A stretch of 7,440 nucleotides of DNA from Desulfobacteraceae bacterium (GTDB lineage Bacteria > Desulfobacterota > DSM-4660 > Desulfatiglandales > JALVMZ01), in NCBI GenBank assembly GCA_027032655.1, contig JALVMZ010000042.1, positions 1 to 7,440 of the forward strand. The letters are read 5' to 3'. The notes under the pieces are model-generated. The model was not told the DNA's origin. It was given only the letters and a program-made list of their open reading frames with translations, and ran no database searches. The translations under genes and the position numbers were made by a program. Of this stretch, positions 1 to 6,567 are shown in pieces (the stretch's first letter is position 1; the number at the start of each line of letters is the position of its first letter).

Positions 1-111
1 GAGTTAAAACCTTTTTAAAAACCTTCTTATTATTTGAAGCAAAATTTTTATATTTATTCAAGAACTAATATTTCAATTGCAATAAAAATACTATAAATTT
101 TCATATCATTA

Positions 112-120
112 TGCTATAAT
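112..120 (+). promoter_or_regulatory. Extended -10 promoter for the cyclase gene, possibly leaderless
   Basis: The sequence TGCTATAAT is a perfect TATAAT hexamer (115-120) preceded by the TGn extension (112-114). No good -35 hexamer lies 16-18 nt upstream, where only AT-rich sequence is found; that is typical of extended -10 promoters. The last base of the box is 6 nt before the ATG at 127, so a transcript starting at the usual distance would begin at or within a base or two of the start codon. No Shine-Dalgarno sequence is visible upstream of 127. The box is seen directly; promoter use and a leaderless transcript are inference. Confidence 0.55.
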
Positions 121-126
121 AATTAT

Positions 127-1308
127 ATGGCTCCTCTGTCAATATTCACAGACCTTAGAATTCAGGATATAGTTGATGTCTTATTCTTAAGCATTATAGC
201 CTATCATCTTTATATCTGGTTTAAAGGGACAAAAGCCTTTAAGGCACTATTGGGACTTGCCATACTTGGTGCTATATTTACAATGGCAAAGTATCTGGGG
301 CTTTTTCTTACTACCTGGTTTTTTCAGATACTCTGGCAGGTGCTTGTAATCTTTTTAATAATACTCTTTCAAAAAGAAATCCGCCAGGCCCTTGAACTTG
401 TAAATCCATTTAAACAGATCTCAAGAAAAAAGATATTATTATCAGATAAATGGATCTCATCATTTGCTGATGCCATTGTAAGGTTATCAAGGGAAAAGAT
501 AGGTGCAATTATTGTAATTGAAAGGGCTGATAATACTGATGAGTTTGTTATTAAAGGAATCAGATTTGAAGCAGATCCCACATATCAGGTCCTCATAAGC
601 ATATTTCAGAAATCATCTCCCCTTCATGATGGTGCAATTCTAATAAAAAGTGGCAGAATCCAGATGGCATCATGTTATCTTCCATTGAGCTCATCTGAAA
701 ATCTTCCCCCTGAATGGGGAACAAGACACAGAGCGGGTCTGGGACTCACTGAAAAATGTGATGCATGGGTATTTGTAATCTCGGAAGAGACCGGCACAAT
801 TCACCTTATGAGAGATAAAGGGGCCATAACAGTGGATACAGTTGACCAATTAAAGGCCTATCTAAAGGATGCAATGAAATTCGGGATAAAAGAGAAACGA
901 GGATGGTCAGAACAGATATCTTCATTGGTAGTGAACAGGTGGAAAGAAAAGCTGGCCACATTCTTCATTGTTTCAGCGGTATGGTTTATGTTCGCAGGCC
1001 AACAGGATTTTGAAAGGAATATAAGGGTTCCTGTTGAATTAAAAAATATCCCTCCTAAGATTGAAGTGGTGGAGCCCATTAATCCTGTGGTGACAATAAG
1101 AATAAGGGGGAGAAGAAAGGATGTGAGTCTTATAAGTTCTGACAATGTCCTATGCTGGATTGATCTATCTATGTCAAGATATGGGAAAAGAGAATTTAAG
1201 GTATTGAGAAGTCAGGTGAGTCTCCCGAACGAAAAAATAAATGTTCTTGATATAAAACCTCCTATGTTCTTATTTAAATTTAAAAAGTTAGGTTCTTCTC
1301 CGGATTAA
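127..1308 (+). CDS. cdaA: Membrane diadenylate cyclase (CdaA type) fused to a YbbR domain
   Basis: This protein makes cyclic di-AMP from two ATP at the inner face of the membrane. Three N-terminal membrane helices (about residues 13-31, 38-58 and 63-82) lead into a DAC/DisA_N domain (about 100-250). The domain carries the family motifs LHDGA (166-170, catalytic Asp168), GTRHR (198-202) and SEETG (219-223), so it looks active. A fourth hydrophobic segment (276-292) is followed by about 95 residues matching one YbbR repeat (VPVELKN at 301-307, the IDLS turn at 345-348). In Firmicutes the YbbR protein CdaR is a separate regulator encoded next to cdaA, usually with several repeats. Here one repeat is covalently attached and predicted to lie in the periplasm, consistent with helix counting. 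The start at 127 fits the usual N-terminus (helix 1 then the GTKAFK motif), and an in-frame stop lies at 94-96. GlmM, the common neighbour, is not in the window. The cyclase assignment is firm; regulation by the YbbR part is inferred. Confidence 0.93.
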   Translation: MAPLSIFTDLRIQDIVDVLFLSIIAYHLYIWFKGTKAFKALLGLAILGAIFTMAKYLGLFLTTWFFQILWQVLVIFLIILFQKEIRQALELVNPFKQISRKKILLSDKWISSFADAIVRLSREKIGAIIVIERADNTDEFVIKGIRFEADPTYQVLISIFQKSSPLHDGAILIKSGRIQMASCYLPLSSSENLPPEWGTRHRAGLGLTEKCDAWVFVISEETGTIHLMRDKGAITVDTVDQLKAYLKDAMKFGIKEKRGWSEQISSLVVNRWKEKLATFFIVSAVWFMFAGQQDFERNIRVPVELKNIPPKIEVVEPINPVVTIRIRGRRKDVSLISSDNVLCWIDLSMSRYGKREFKVLRSQVSLPNEKINVLDIKPPMFLFKFKKLGSSPD

Positions 1309-1372
1309 TTGATAGGAAATATACTTGCTTATGGAAATGCGGAAACAAAGACCCGGATAGCCTCTATAGAAT

Positions 1373-1402
1373 TTAACTTAATGATCAACTAATATGGATA
1401 AT
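1373..1402 (+). promoter_or_regulatory. Weak promoter candidate for the sensor operon
   Basis: A TTAACT (1373-1378, 4 of 6 to TTGACA) and a GATAAT (1397-1402, 5 of 6 to TATAAT) are separated by 18 nt. They precede the small ORF and the binding-protein gene. The -10 element overlaps the inverted repeat GGATAATATCC (1396-1406), which could be an operator or chance. In AT-rich sequence such matches are common, so this is tentative. Confidence 0.22.
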
Positions 1403-1430
1403 ATCCAAAGATGATGTTAACATATATTTT

Positions 1431-1444
1431 GCCATGGATGGCAT
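1431..1444 (+). repeat. Direct repeat copy 1, duplicated pre-start box
   Basis: GCCATGGATGGCAT matches the copy at 1495-1508 at 13 of 14 positions. It contains the inverted arms GCCAT and ATGGC, 2 nt apart. It ends 5 nt before the ATG at 1450, just as copy 2 ends 3 nt before the ATG at 1512. Its GGATGG (1436-1441) would be a weak ribosome-binding site. It stands out as a G-rich patch in an AT-rich leader. Confidence 0.6.
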
Positions 1445-1449
1445 AATAA

Positions 1450-1515
1450 ATGAATAAATTTCCTAAAAAATGCATTTACAGGAAATGTTATCCAGCCATG
1501 GAGGGCATGCCATGA
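1450..1515 (+). CDS. Possible 21-residue upstream ORF coupled to the binding-protein gene
   Basis: ATG at 1450 opens 21 codons, beginning MNKFPKKCIY and ending AMEGMP. The TGA stop (1513-1515) overlaps the ATG of the binding-protein gene (1512-1514) in the classic ATGA arrangement. A GGATGG sits 8 nt upstream. The predicted peptide is basic, has two cysteines four positions apart, and has no membrane segment. I do not recognise it. It could be a leader peptide that couples translation to the downstream gene, or a chance reading frame; at this length chance cannot be excluded. The exact stop/start overlap and the duplicated box in front of both starts are the reasons to list it. Confidence 0.3.
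   Translation: MNKFPKKCIYRKCYPAMEGMP
1495..1508 (+). repeat. Direct repeat copy 2, contains the binding-protein ribosome-binding site
   Basis: GCCATGGAGGGCAT repeats the box at 1431-1444 with one change (T to G), which turns the weak GGATGG into the strong GGAGGG. CATGG (1497-1501) can pair with CCATG (1510-1514), a 5-bp stem that holds the start codon, with AGGG in its loop. This could partly occlude initiation unless a ribosome reads through the upstream ORF. Confidence 0.6.
1500..1505 (+). promoter_or_regulatory. Ribosome-binding site deciding the binding-protein start
   Basis: GGAGGG lies 6 nt before the ATG at 1512. The same frame is open back to an ATG at 1470, but that one has no Shine-Dalgarno sequence and would add 14 residues in front of a normal lipoprotein signal. 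The site therefore supports 1512 as the start. Confidence 0.8.
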
Positions 1516-2639
1516 AAAATCTAAAAATGAGACCTATCCTATTTAAGTCCTTTTTTATTCTGATTTTTCCTCTAATAATTGCAGGATGTGAAAAGCAGGA
1601 ACCAATTAAAATCGGTTTTATTGGACCGCTTACAGGTAAATTTTCTGATATTGGAATTGGAGGCAGAGATGGTGCAATCCTGGCAATTGAAGAGGAGAAT
1701 AAAAAAGGAGGAATAAATGGAAGGAAAATAGTATTGATAGTCAAAGATGATATGCAGGATCAAAATATTGCTATAAAAAAAGATAAGGAATTAATAGAAG
1801 AAGGAGTTGTTGCCATTATAGGACATATGACAAGTCAAATGAGTGTATCTGTTATGCCCTTTATAAATAAAAAGAAAATAGTGCTTATAAGTCCAACAAC
1901 CAGTTCAAACTCTCTTACGGGTATTGATGATTACTTTCTTAGAGTCATTCCCCCAAACATCTATGAATGTAAAAGGCTTGCACATTATGCCTATGAGAAG
2001 ATGGGAATCAGGAAAATCTCTGTAATCTATGATGTGGTTAATCTTGAATATACAGGGGGCTATTTTGATACATTCAAGGGATATTTCGAGTCCTTAGGGG
2101 GGACTATAATCTGTGTCCGGCCATTTAAATCCAGAGATCATGTTCGATACAGAGAGATAATAAATGATATTATTGATTATCAACCTGATGGGGTCCTTAT
2201 CATAGCAAATTCAGTGGATAGTGCAATGCTCTGTCAACATCTGAGATTGGCTGGTTCAAAGGCAAAGGTGATTCTGGCAGGATGGGCTATGACAGAGGAC
2301 TTTATAAGACATGGGGGAGATGCCATTGAAGGGGTTATATTCTGCCATCCCTTTTTCATAATGAGTAAAAGCCCCAAAGCTCAAGACTTTATGAAAAGAT
2401 TCAGAAAAAGGTTCGGATATAGCCCGAACTTTGCTGCTGCCAAAGGCTATGAAGCTGCAAAAATAATTATTAAGGCACTTAAAAAGAATCTTGATCCCTC
2501 AAAAATAAAGGATACCATTATCAATATAAAGAGATTTGAGGGCTTAGATGGTGATTTTATAATTGATAGATTTGGGGATCCCAAAAGAAAGTTATATTTA
2601 ATTACTGTAAAAAACGGGGAATTTATAAGAGTGGAGTAA
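1512..2639 (+). CDS. Branched-chain amino-acid-type periplasmic binding lipoprotein (Peripla_BP_6), probably sensory
   Basis: This 375-residue protein is a periplasmic binding protein of the LivJ / family I type that captures a small ligand outside the inner membrane. Residues 1-26 are a lipoprotein signal: basic start, hydrophobic core and lipobox IAGC with the lipidated Cys26. Glu27 at +2 suggests sorting to the outer membrane in a Gram-negative cell. The mature part shows the family pattern: IGPLTG (37-42), GGINGRK (66-72), IIGHMTS (102-108), the ligand-pocket loop SPTTSS (127-132), FLRVIPP (142-148), a late YEAAK helix (313-317) and FEGLDGDFIID (342-352). The start at 1512 is chosen for its GGAGGG site. 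No permease or ATPase gene follows. The next gene, 3 nt away, is a receptor kinase, so the protein probably presents its ligand to that kinase. This class binds amino acids, amides, short organic acids and other compounds; the ligand here cannot be read from the sequence. Confidence 0.9.
   Translation: MKNLKMRPILFKSFFILIFPLIIAGCEKQEPIKIGFIGPLTGKFSDIGIGGRDGAILAIEEENKKGGINGRKIVLIVKDDMQDQNIAIKKDKELIEEGVVAIIGHMTSQMSVSVMPFINKKKIVLISPTTSSNSLTGIDDYFLRVIPPNIYECKRLAHYAYEKMGIRKISVIYDVVNLEYTGGYFDTFKGYFESLGGTIICVRPFKSRDHVRYREIINDIIDYQPDGVLIIANSVDSAMLCQHLRLAGSKAKVILAGWAMTEDFIRHGGDAIEGVIFCHPFFIMSKSPKAQDFMKRFRKRFGYSPNFAAAKGYEAAKIIIKALKKNLDPSKIKDTIINIKRFEGLDGDFIIDRFGDPKRKLYLITVKNGEFIRVE
2633..2636 (+). promoter_or_regulatory. 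Ribosome-binding site of the histidine kinase
   Basis: GGAG lies inside the last codons of the binding-protein gene, 6 nt before the ATG at 2643. The stop at 2637-2639 falls between the two, so terminating ribosomes could re-initiate. Confidence 0.7.
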
Positions 2640-2642
2640 AAA

Positions 2643-5591
2643 ATGAGCAGGTATCCATCACTTAAAAAGGGTCTTATATTAAACTCTCTTTTACTGGCCA
2701 TACTGCCTGTATTTATTGTAGGATCCATCTCTTTATATTTTCTCACTGATGATATGAAGAATGAGATAATGGACAGGAACTTTATCATATCAAAATCCCT
2801 TGCTGGTGAGATAGAAAGATTCCTTCGTCTTCCAAATGAATTACTCGGCCATGTGGGAGAGGTAATAGAAGAAAAGGATATTATAAAAACCGGTAATATA
2901 AATAGATATATCAGGACAATTCGCTCCCACTACGGATTTTTTAACATAATTGAGATCGCTGATATGGAAGGTTCCATTAGATATATGTATCCTTATGATG
3001 AGAATCAGATTGGTCTTGACATCTCATCGCAGAGATTCTTCAGGATACCAAAACTCCTAAGAGAGCCATACTGGTCAAATACCTTTATTTCTGCATTAAC
3101 AGATGAACCTACTGTGGTGCTTAGCAGGCCCACCGAAGATCATATTATTATTGGATATCTGAACCTATCATCACTATATCTCATAATCAAAAAGGTAAGA
3201 GTGGGAAAAACTGGAAGGGCATTTATTGTGGATAGAACAGGAACACTTATTGCTCATCCAATAGAGAAGCTGGTCAAGCAGAGATGGAATCTTAACAATA
3301 TAGATCTCATAAAAAATGCCCTTCAGGGGCTGGAAGGCAGGGCAATATTCAGATTCAAAGACAAAGATGTGCTTGGTGCATGTTCCATAGTGCCAGGTGT
3401 AAACTGGGCTGTAGTGGTCATACAATCAGTGGATGAGGCCTTCAGCTCCATTCACAGAATAAGGATAATTTTTATCTGTGGAGCCATTTTTGCATTGTTA
3501 TGTGCAATAATAATATCAATTATAAACCTGAAAACGATCCTGAATCCACTAACCCTACTCGTTGAAAGTGCAAAAAGAATAGCATCCGGGGATTATAAAG
3601 AGAAAATAAGACTTAGAGGCTACCGGGAATTAAATGAACTTGGAGAGGATTTCAATATTATGGCAGATGCAATAAGAAAAAGAGAAGAGGCATTAAAAGA
3701 GGCCGAAGCACGATACAGGAGTATTTTTGAAAATACAGGGGCCGCAACTGTTATAATAGATGAGGATACCACAATTCTTATGGCAAATAATGAATTTGAA
3801 AAATTGAGTGGATACAAAAGAGAGGAGATTGAAGGGAAAAGGAGCTGGATTGAATTTGTTGTAAAAGAAGACCTTGAAAAGATGAAGGTATATCACTATG
3901 CAAGAAGAGAGGATCCAGAAAGCACTCCTACTCTGTATGAATTCAGATTTATTGATAAAAGTGGGAATATCAAGCATGTCCTCAACAGGGTAAATATTAT
4001 TCCAGGTGAGAGAAGCTCCATTGCCTCACTTATGGATATAACTGAAATAAAAAAAGAAGAGGCAAGGAGAATCCTGCTCGAAACCGCTATTGAGCAATCA
4101 GCAGAGATTGTGGTGATTACAGATAGGGATGGGAATATTGTTTATGTTAATCCTTCATTTGAAAAGATCACCGGATATGAAAGGAATGAAGCTATAGGTC
4201 AAAATCCCAGGATACTGAAAAGCGGCAAACATAATCAGGCATTCTACGAGGATCTCTGGAATACCATATTGAGCGGAAATGTATGGAAGGGACATTTTAT
4301 AAACAGAAATAAGCAGGGAGAACTATATGAAGAGGAAGCGGTCATATCTCCTGTAAAAGACGCATCCGGCAATATAATAAATTTTGTGGCTGTCAAACGG
4401 GATGTAACCACTGAAATAGAGATGGAGAAAAGACTGAGACAGGCACAGAAAATGGAAGCCATAGGAACACTGGCAGGAGGAATAGCCCATGATTTTAATA
4501 ATATACTATCAGTAATTATGGGTTATGCAGAAATCAGTGAAATGAAAATTGATGAGAGGGATATAATAACAAGAAACTTAAAAGAGATTATAAAGGCAAC
4601 TGGAAGAGCAAAAGAACTGGTGCAGCAGATACTCACCTTCAGCAGGGGTATGGAAGAGATAAAAAAACCCATCTCCATCAAACCCATTCTAAAAGAATCA
4701 GTAAGGCTTTTGAGATCATCCATTCCATCTTATATCAAGATAAATCATATCATGAAAGAAGACCCCGGAATAATTGAGGCTGACCCTACTCAGATACAGC
4801 AAATATTGATGAATCTTTGCACCAATGCCGCCCATGCAATGCGAAAAGAAGGGGGGATGCTGGATATCAGGGTTATGAATGTAAATCTGGATGAACAATT
4901 TACATCAGGATTTGAAAATCTTATTCCTGGTCCTTATGTGATGATTGAAGTAAGCGATACAGGAGAAGGTATGTCAAAAGAGACAGTGGAAAAGATATTT
5001 GATCCATATTTTACCACAAAGGAAAAGGGAGTGGGAACAGGGCTGGGTCTGGCTGTTGTTCAGGGGATAGTTAATAAATATAAGGGTGCAATTACCGTGG
5101 AAAGTGAATTGGGAAAGGGGTCCATCTTCAGGGTCTATCTACCCATTGTCATATCAGCAAAGGCTGAAAATGAAGAGATTGTTGAACATAAGATTCTTCC
5201 AACCGGGAATGAGAGAATTCTATTTGTGGATGATGAACAGGATATTGTAAATATCGGCAAACAGATGCTTGAATACCTGGGTTATAGAGTAACTGCAACG
5301 AATAGTCCCATTGAAGCATTAAGGTTGTTTCAGGACAACCCTGATGATTTTGATCTTGTAATAACAGATATGACCATGCCGCATCTTCCTGGTGATAAGC
5401 TTGCAGAAAAATTAAAAGATATTCGTAGTGATATCCCGGTTATTATCTGCACAGGTTATAGTGATCGTATTGCAGATGAACAGAAGGCAAAGGAGATGGG
5501 CATAACCGGATATATCATGAAACCCTTTGTATTTCACCAGTTTGCACAGGCGATAAGGAGGATCCTGGACAACAATGGAGGAAACACATAA
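2643..5591 (+). CDS. Hybrid sensor histidine kinase: CACHE-type sensor, HAMP, two PAS, HisKA, HATPase, receiver
   Basis: This 982-residue inner-membrane receptor autophosphorylates on His and passes the phosphate to its own receiver. Two membrane helices (about 11-34 and 274-296) bracket a periplasmic domain of about 240 residues that looks like a double CACHE sensor (PYWSNTFIS at 142-150, DEPTVVLSRP at 154-163, GRAFIVDRTG at 191-200). HAMP (about 297-350), PAS1 (about 352-470) and PAS2 (about 478-595) follow. The H-box is GGIAHDFNN with His616. The ATPase has the N-box (Asn728), G1 DTGEGM (772-777), F-box FDPYFTTK (786-793) and G2 GVGTGLGL (796-803). The C-terminal receiver (about 857-975) has Asp863/Asp864, phosphoacceptor Asp909, Thr937 and Lys960. 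Every catalytic residue expected is present. There is no HPt or DNA-binding output domain, so phosphate must go to proteins encoded elsewhere, or the receiver tunes the kinase. It follows the binding lipoprotein by 3 nt and overlaps the sugar-kinase gene by 17 nt, which marks one operon. The signal is unknown. Confidence 0.95.
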   Translation: MSRYPSLKKGLILNSLLLAILPVFIVGSISLYFLTDDMKNEIMDRNFIISKSLAGEIERFLRLPNELLGHVGEVIEEKDIIKTGNINRYIRTIRSHYGFFNIIEIADMEGSIRYMYPYDENQIGLDISSQRFFRIPKLLREPYWSNTFISALTDEPTVVLSRPTEDHIIIGYLNLSSLYLIIKKVRVGKTGRAFIVDRTGTLIAHPIEKLVKQRWNLNNIDLIKNALQGLEGRAIFRFKDKDVLGACSIVPGVNWAVVVIQSVDEAFSSIHRIRIIFICGAIFALLCAIIISIINLKTILNPLTLLVESAKRIASGDYKEKIRLRGYRELNELGEDFNIMADAIRKREEALKEAEARYRSIFENTGAATVIIDEDTTILMANNEFEKLSGYKREEIEGKRSWIEFVVKEDLEKMKVYHYARREDPESTPTLYEFRFIDKSGNIKHVLNRVNIIPGERSSIASLMDITEIKKEEARRILLETAIEQSAEIVVITDRDGNIVYVNPSFEKITGYERNEAIGQNPRILKSGKHNQAFYEDLWNTILSGNVWKGHFINRNKQGELYEEEAVISPVKDASGNIINFVAVKRDVTTEIEMEKRLRQAQKMEAIGTLAGGIAHDFNNILSVIMGYAEISEMKIDERDIITRNLKEIIKATGRAKELVQQILTFSRGMEEIKKPISIKPILKESVRLLRSSIPSYIKINHIMKEDPGIIEADPTQIQQILMNLCTNAAHAMRKEGGMLDIRVMNVNLDEQFTSGFENLIPGPYVMIEVSDTGEGMSKETVEKIFDPYFTTKEKGVGTGLGLAVVQGIVNKYKGAITVESELGKGSIFRVYLPIVISAKAENEEIVEHKILPTGNERILFVDDEQDIVNIGKQMLEYLGYRVTATNSPIEALRLFQDNPDDFDLVITDMTMPHLPGDKLAEKLKDIRSDIPVIICTGYSDRIADEQKAKEMGITGYIMKPFVFHQFAQAIRRILDNNGGNT
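5555..5561 (+). promoter_or_regulatory. Ribosome-binding site of the sugar-kinase gene
   Basis: AAGGAGG lies inside the kinase gene, 13 nt before the ATG at 5575, which is longer than optimal. In the sugar-kinase frame a TAA sits at 5554-5556, so no upstream start is possible. The next in-frame start codon lies too deep in the fold. The start at 5575 is therefore the only reasonable one, and the wide spacing suggests help from translational coupling. Confidence 0.6.
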
Positions 5592-6510
5592 GCACAGGAA
5601 TCATGTCTCTGTAATAGGAGTTGGACAGGCATGTGTGGACTACCTTGGAAGACTGAGGACCTTTCCTGAAGAAGATGGAAAGGTGGAATTACTTGATATT
5701 ACAGTTCAGTGTGGAGGACCCGCCTCCACTGCACTGGTAACCCTGTCAAGACTTGGGATAAAAACCGGGTTTTTTGGTTCAATCAGTGACGATTCCTTGG
5801 GAGAAGAGATTATAAAAGGCCTGAAGGAAGATAACATAGATATATCCGGAGTCAAAATAACACCTGGATACACTTCGCCGTTTGCATTTATTGCCATAAA
5901 TGCCCGGGATGGAAGAAGGACCATATTCTGGCACAGGGGGTCAGTCCCACACCTGAGGGCCCAGGATATTGACCTTGGAATTTACCCTAATGCCCGCATC
6001 CTTCATGTGGATAGCCTTATGGTTGAAGCAATAACAGAGGCAGTAATACAGGCAAAACAGAGAGGGATGTTGGTGGTAATGGATGCAGGAACCCTGAGGG
6101 ACGGAATCCCTGAAATACTTAAAATGGTGGATGTCCTCATTGCATCTGAGCCCTTTTCCATTCAACTTGCAGGAGAATATAATACTCCTGAATATGCACT
6201 TAGAAAATTGAAAAGTTATGGCTCCAAGGAGGTTGTTATCACCCTGGGCAAGAGGGGAAGTGTGGGCTTAAGTAATGATTCTTTTATAGTCCAGGATGCA
6301 TATAATGTGCAAGCAGTGGATACTACAGGCGCAGGTGATGTCTATCATGGGGCCTATATATATGGCCTGATTCGGGGATGGCCCATGGGGGAATGTATGA
6401 GGTTTGCCTCTGCGGTATCTGCCATTAAATGCACGAAAATAGGAGCAAGAAGAGGAATTCCATCCCTTGAACAGGTAAAAAGATTTATGGGAGATGACTT
6501 CCCTGAATGA
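5575..6510 (+). CDS. PfkB-family carbohydrate kinase, YihV-like subgroup
   Basis: This 311-residue cytoplasmic protein belongs to the ribokinase/PfkB family, which transfers phosphate from ATP to a sugar, sugar phosphate or nucleoside; the length is normal. The N-terminal strand VSVIGVGQACVD (11-22) carries the substrate-side Asp22. The first signature is GGPASTA (47-53), where ribokinase and ketohexokinase usually have Asn at the position of Thr52. The second signature DTTGAGD (249-255) supplies the anion hole and catalytic base Asp255. The C-terminal RFASAVSAIKCT and RRGIP segments, and the Thr in signature 1, resemble Escherichia coli sulfofructose kinase YihV from memory more than ribokinase or adenosine kinase. 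The substrate is not determinable here. The gene starts inside the histidine-kinase gene, so it is expressed with the sensor. It faces the nuclease gene convergently. Family membership is firm; the subgroup is moderate. Confidence 0.9.
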   Translation: MEETHKHRNHVSVIGVGQACVDYLGRLRTFPEEDGKVELLDITVQCGGPASTALVTLSRLGIKTGFFGSISDDSLGEEIIKGLKEDNIDISGVKITPGYTSPFAFIAINARDGRRTIFWHRGSVPHLRAQDIDLGIYPNARILHVDSLMVEAITEAVIQAKQRGMLVVMDAGTLRDGIPEILKMVDVLIASEPFSIQLAGEYNTPEYALRKLKSYGSKEVVITLGKRGSVGLSNDSFIVQDAYNVQAVDTTGAGDVYHGAYIYGLIRGWPMGECMRFASAVSAIKCTKIGARRGIPSLEQVKRFMGDDFPE

Positions 6511-6533
6511 TAAAATTTTCACATCCCCTTTAC

Positions 6534-6541
6534 AAGCCTCT
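6534..6541 (+). repeat. AAGCCTCT direct repeat, left copy
   Basis: The 8-mer AAGCCTCT recurs exactly at 6685-6692, so the two copies bracket the GC-rich element. Its AAGCCT can also pair with AGGCTT at 6568-6573, giving a 6-bp stem with a 28-nt AT-rich loop. An 8-base repeat over about 150 nt could be chance, but the match also extends the complementarity seen inside the element. Confidence 0.35.
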
Positions 6542-6553
6542 AATCTGCATTAT

Positions 6554-6559
6554 TATAAA
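6554..6559 (+). promoter_or_regulatory. -10-like box ahead of the GC-rich element
   Basis: TATAAA ends 9 nt before the first base of the GC-rich rod, placing a typical start site at about 6566-6568, exactly at the base of the stem. No good -35 is visible, and a second TATAAA occurs at 6562-6567. In a stretch this AT-rich the match has little weight alone; it is listed because of its position. Confidence 0.2.
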
Positions 6560-6567
6560 AATATAAA

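Noticed and set aside
34..62. TTGAA/TTCAA inverted repeat upstream of the cyclase gene
   Set aside because: It is only 5 bp with an 18-nt loop in very AT-rich sequence and has no T-run or operator-like symmetry beyond that. Apart from the -10 box, 1-126 shows nothing I can support.
1338..1370. Possible c-di-GMP (GEMM) riboswitch suggested by AAACAAAGACCCGG near 1345
   Set aside because: The conserved GEMM core strings and the paired stems are absent; only a loose AAAG/CCGG resemblance remains.
1309..1392. Same-frame open stretch of 27 codons after the cyclase stop
   Set aside because: It begins with TTG directly after the TAA and has no ribosome-binding site. An open run this short is expected by chance fairly often, and the residues continue no recognisable YbbR sequence.
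1470..1511. Upstream ATG at 1470 as start of the binding lipoprotein
   Set aside because: It lacks a Shine-Dalgarno sequence and would put 14 polar residues before a normal lipoprotein signal; 1512 has GGAGGG at 6 nt.
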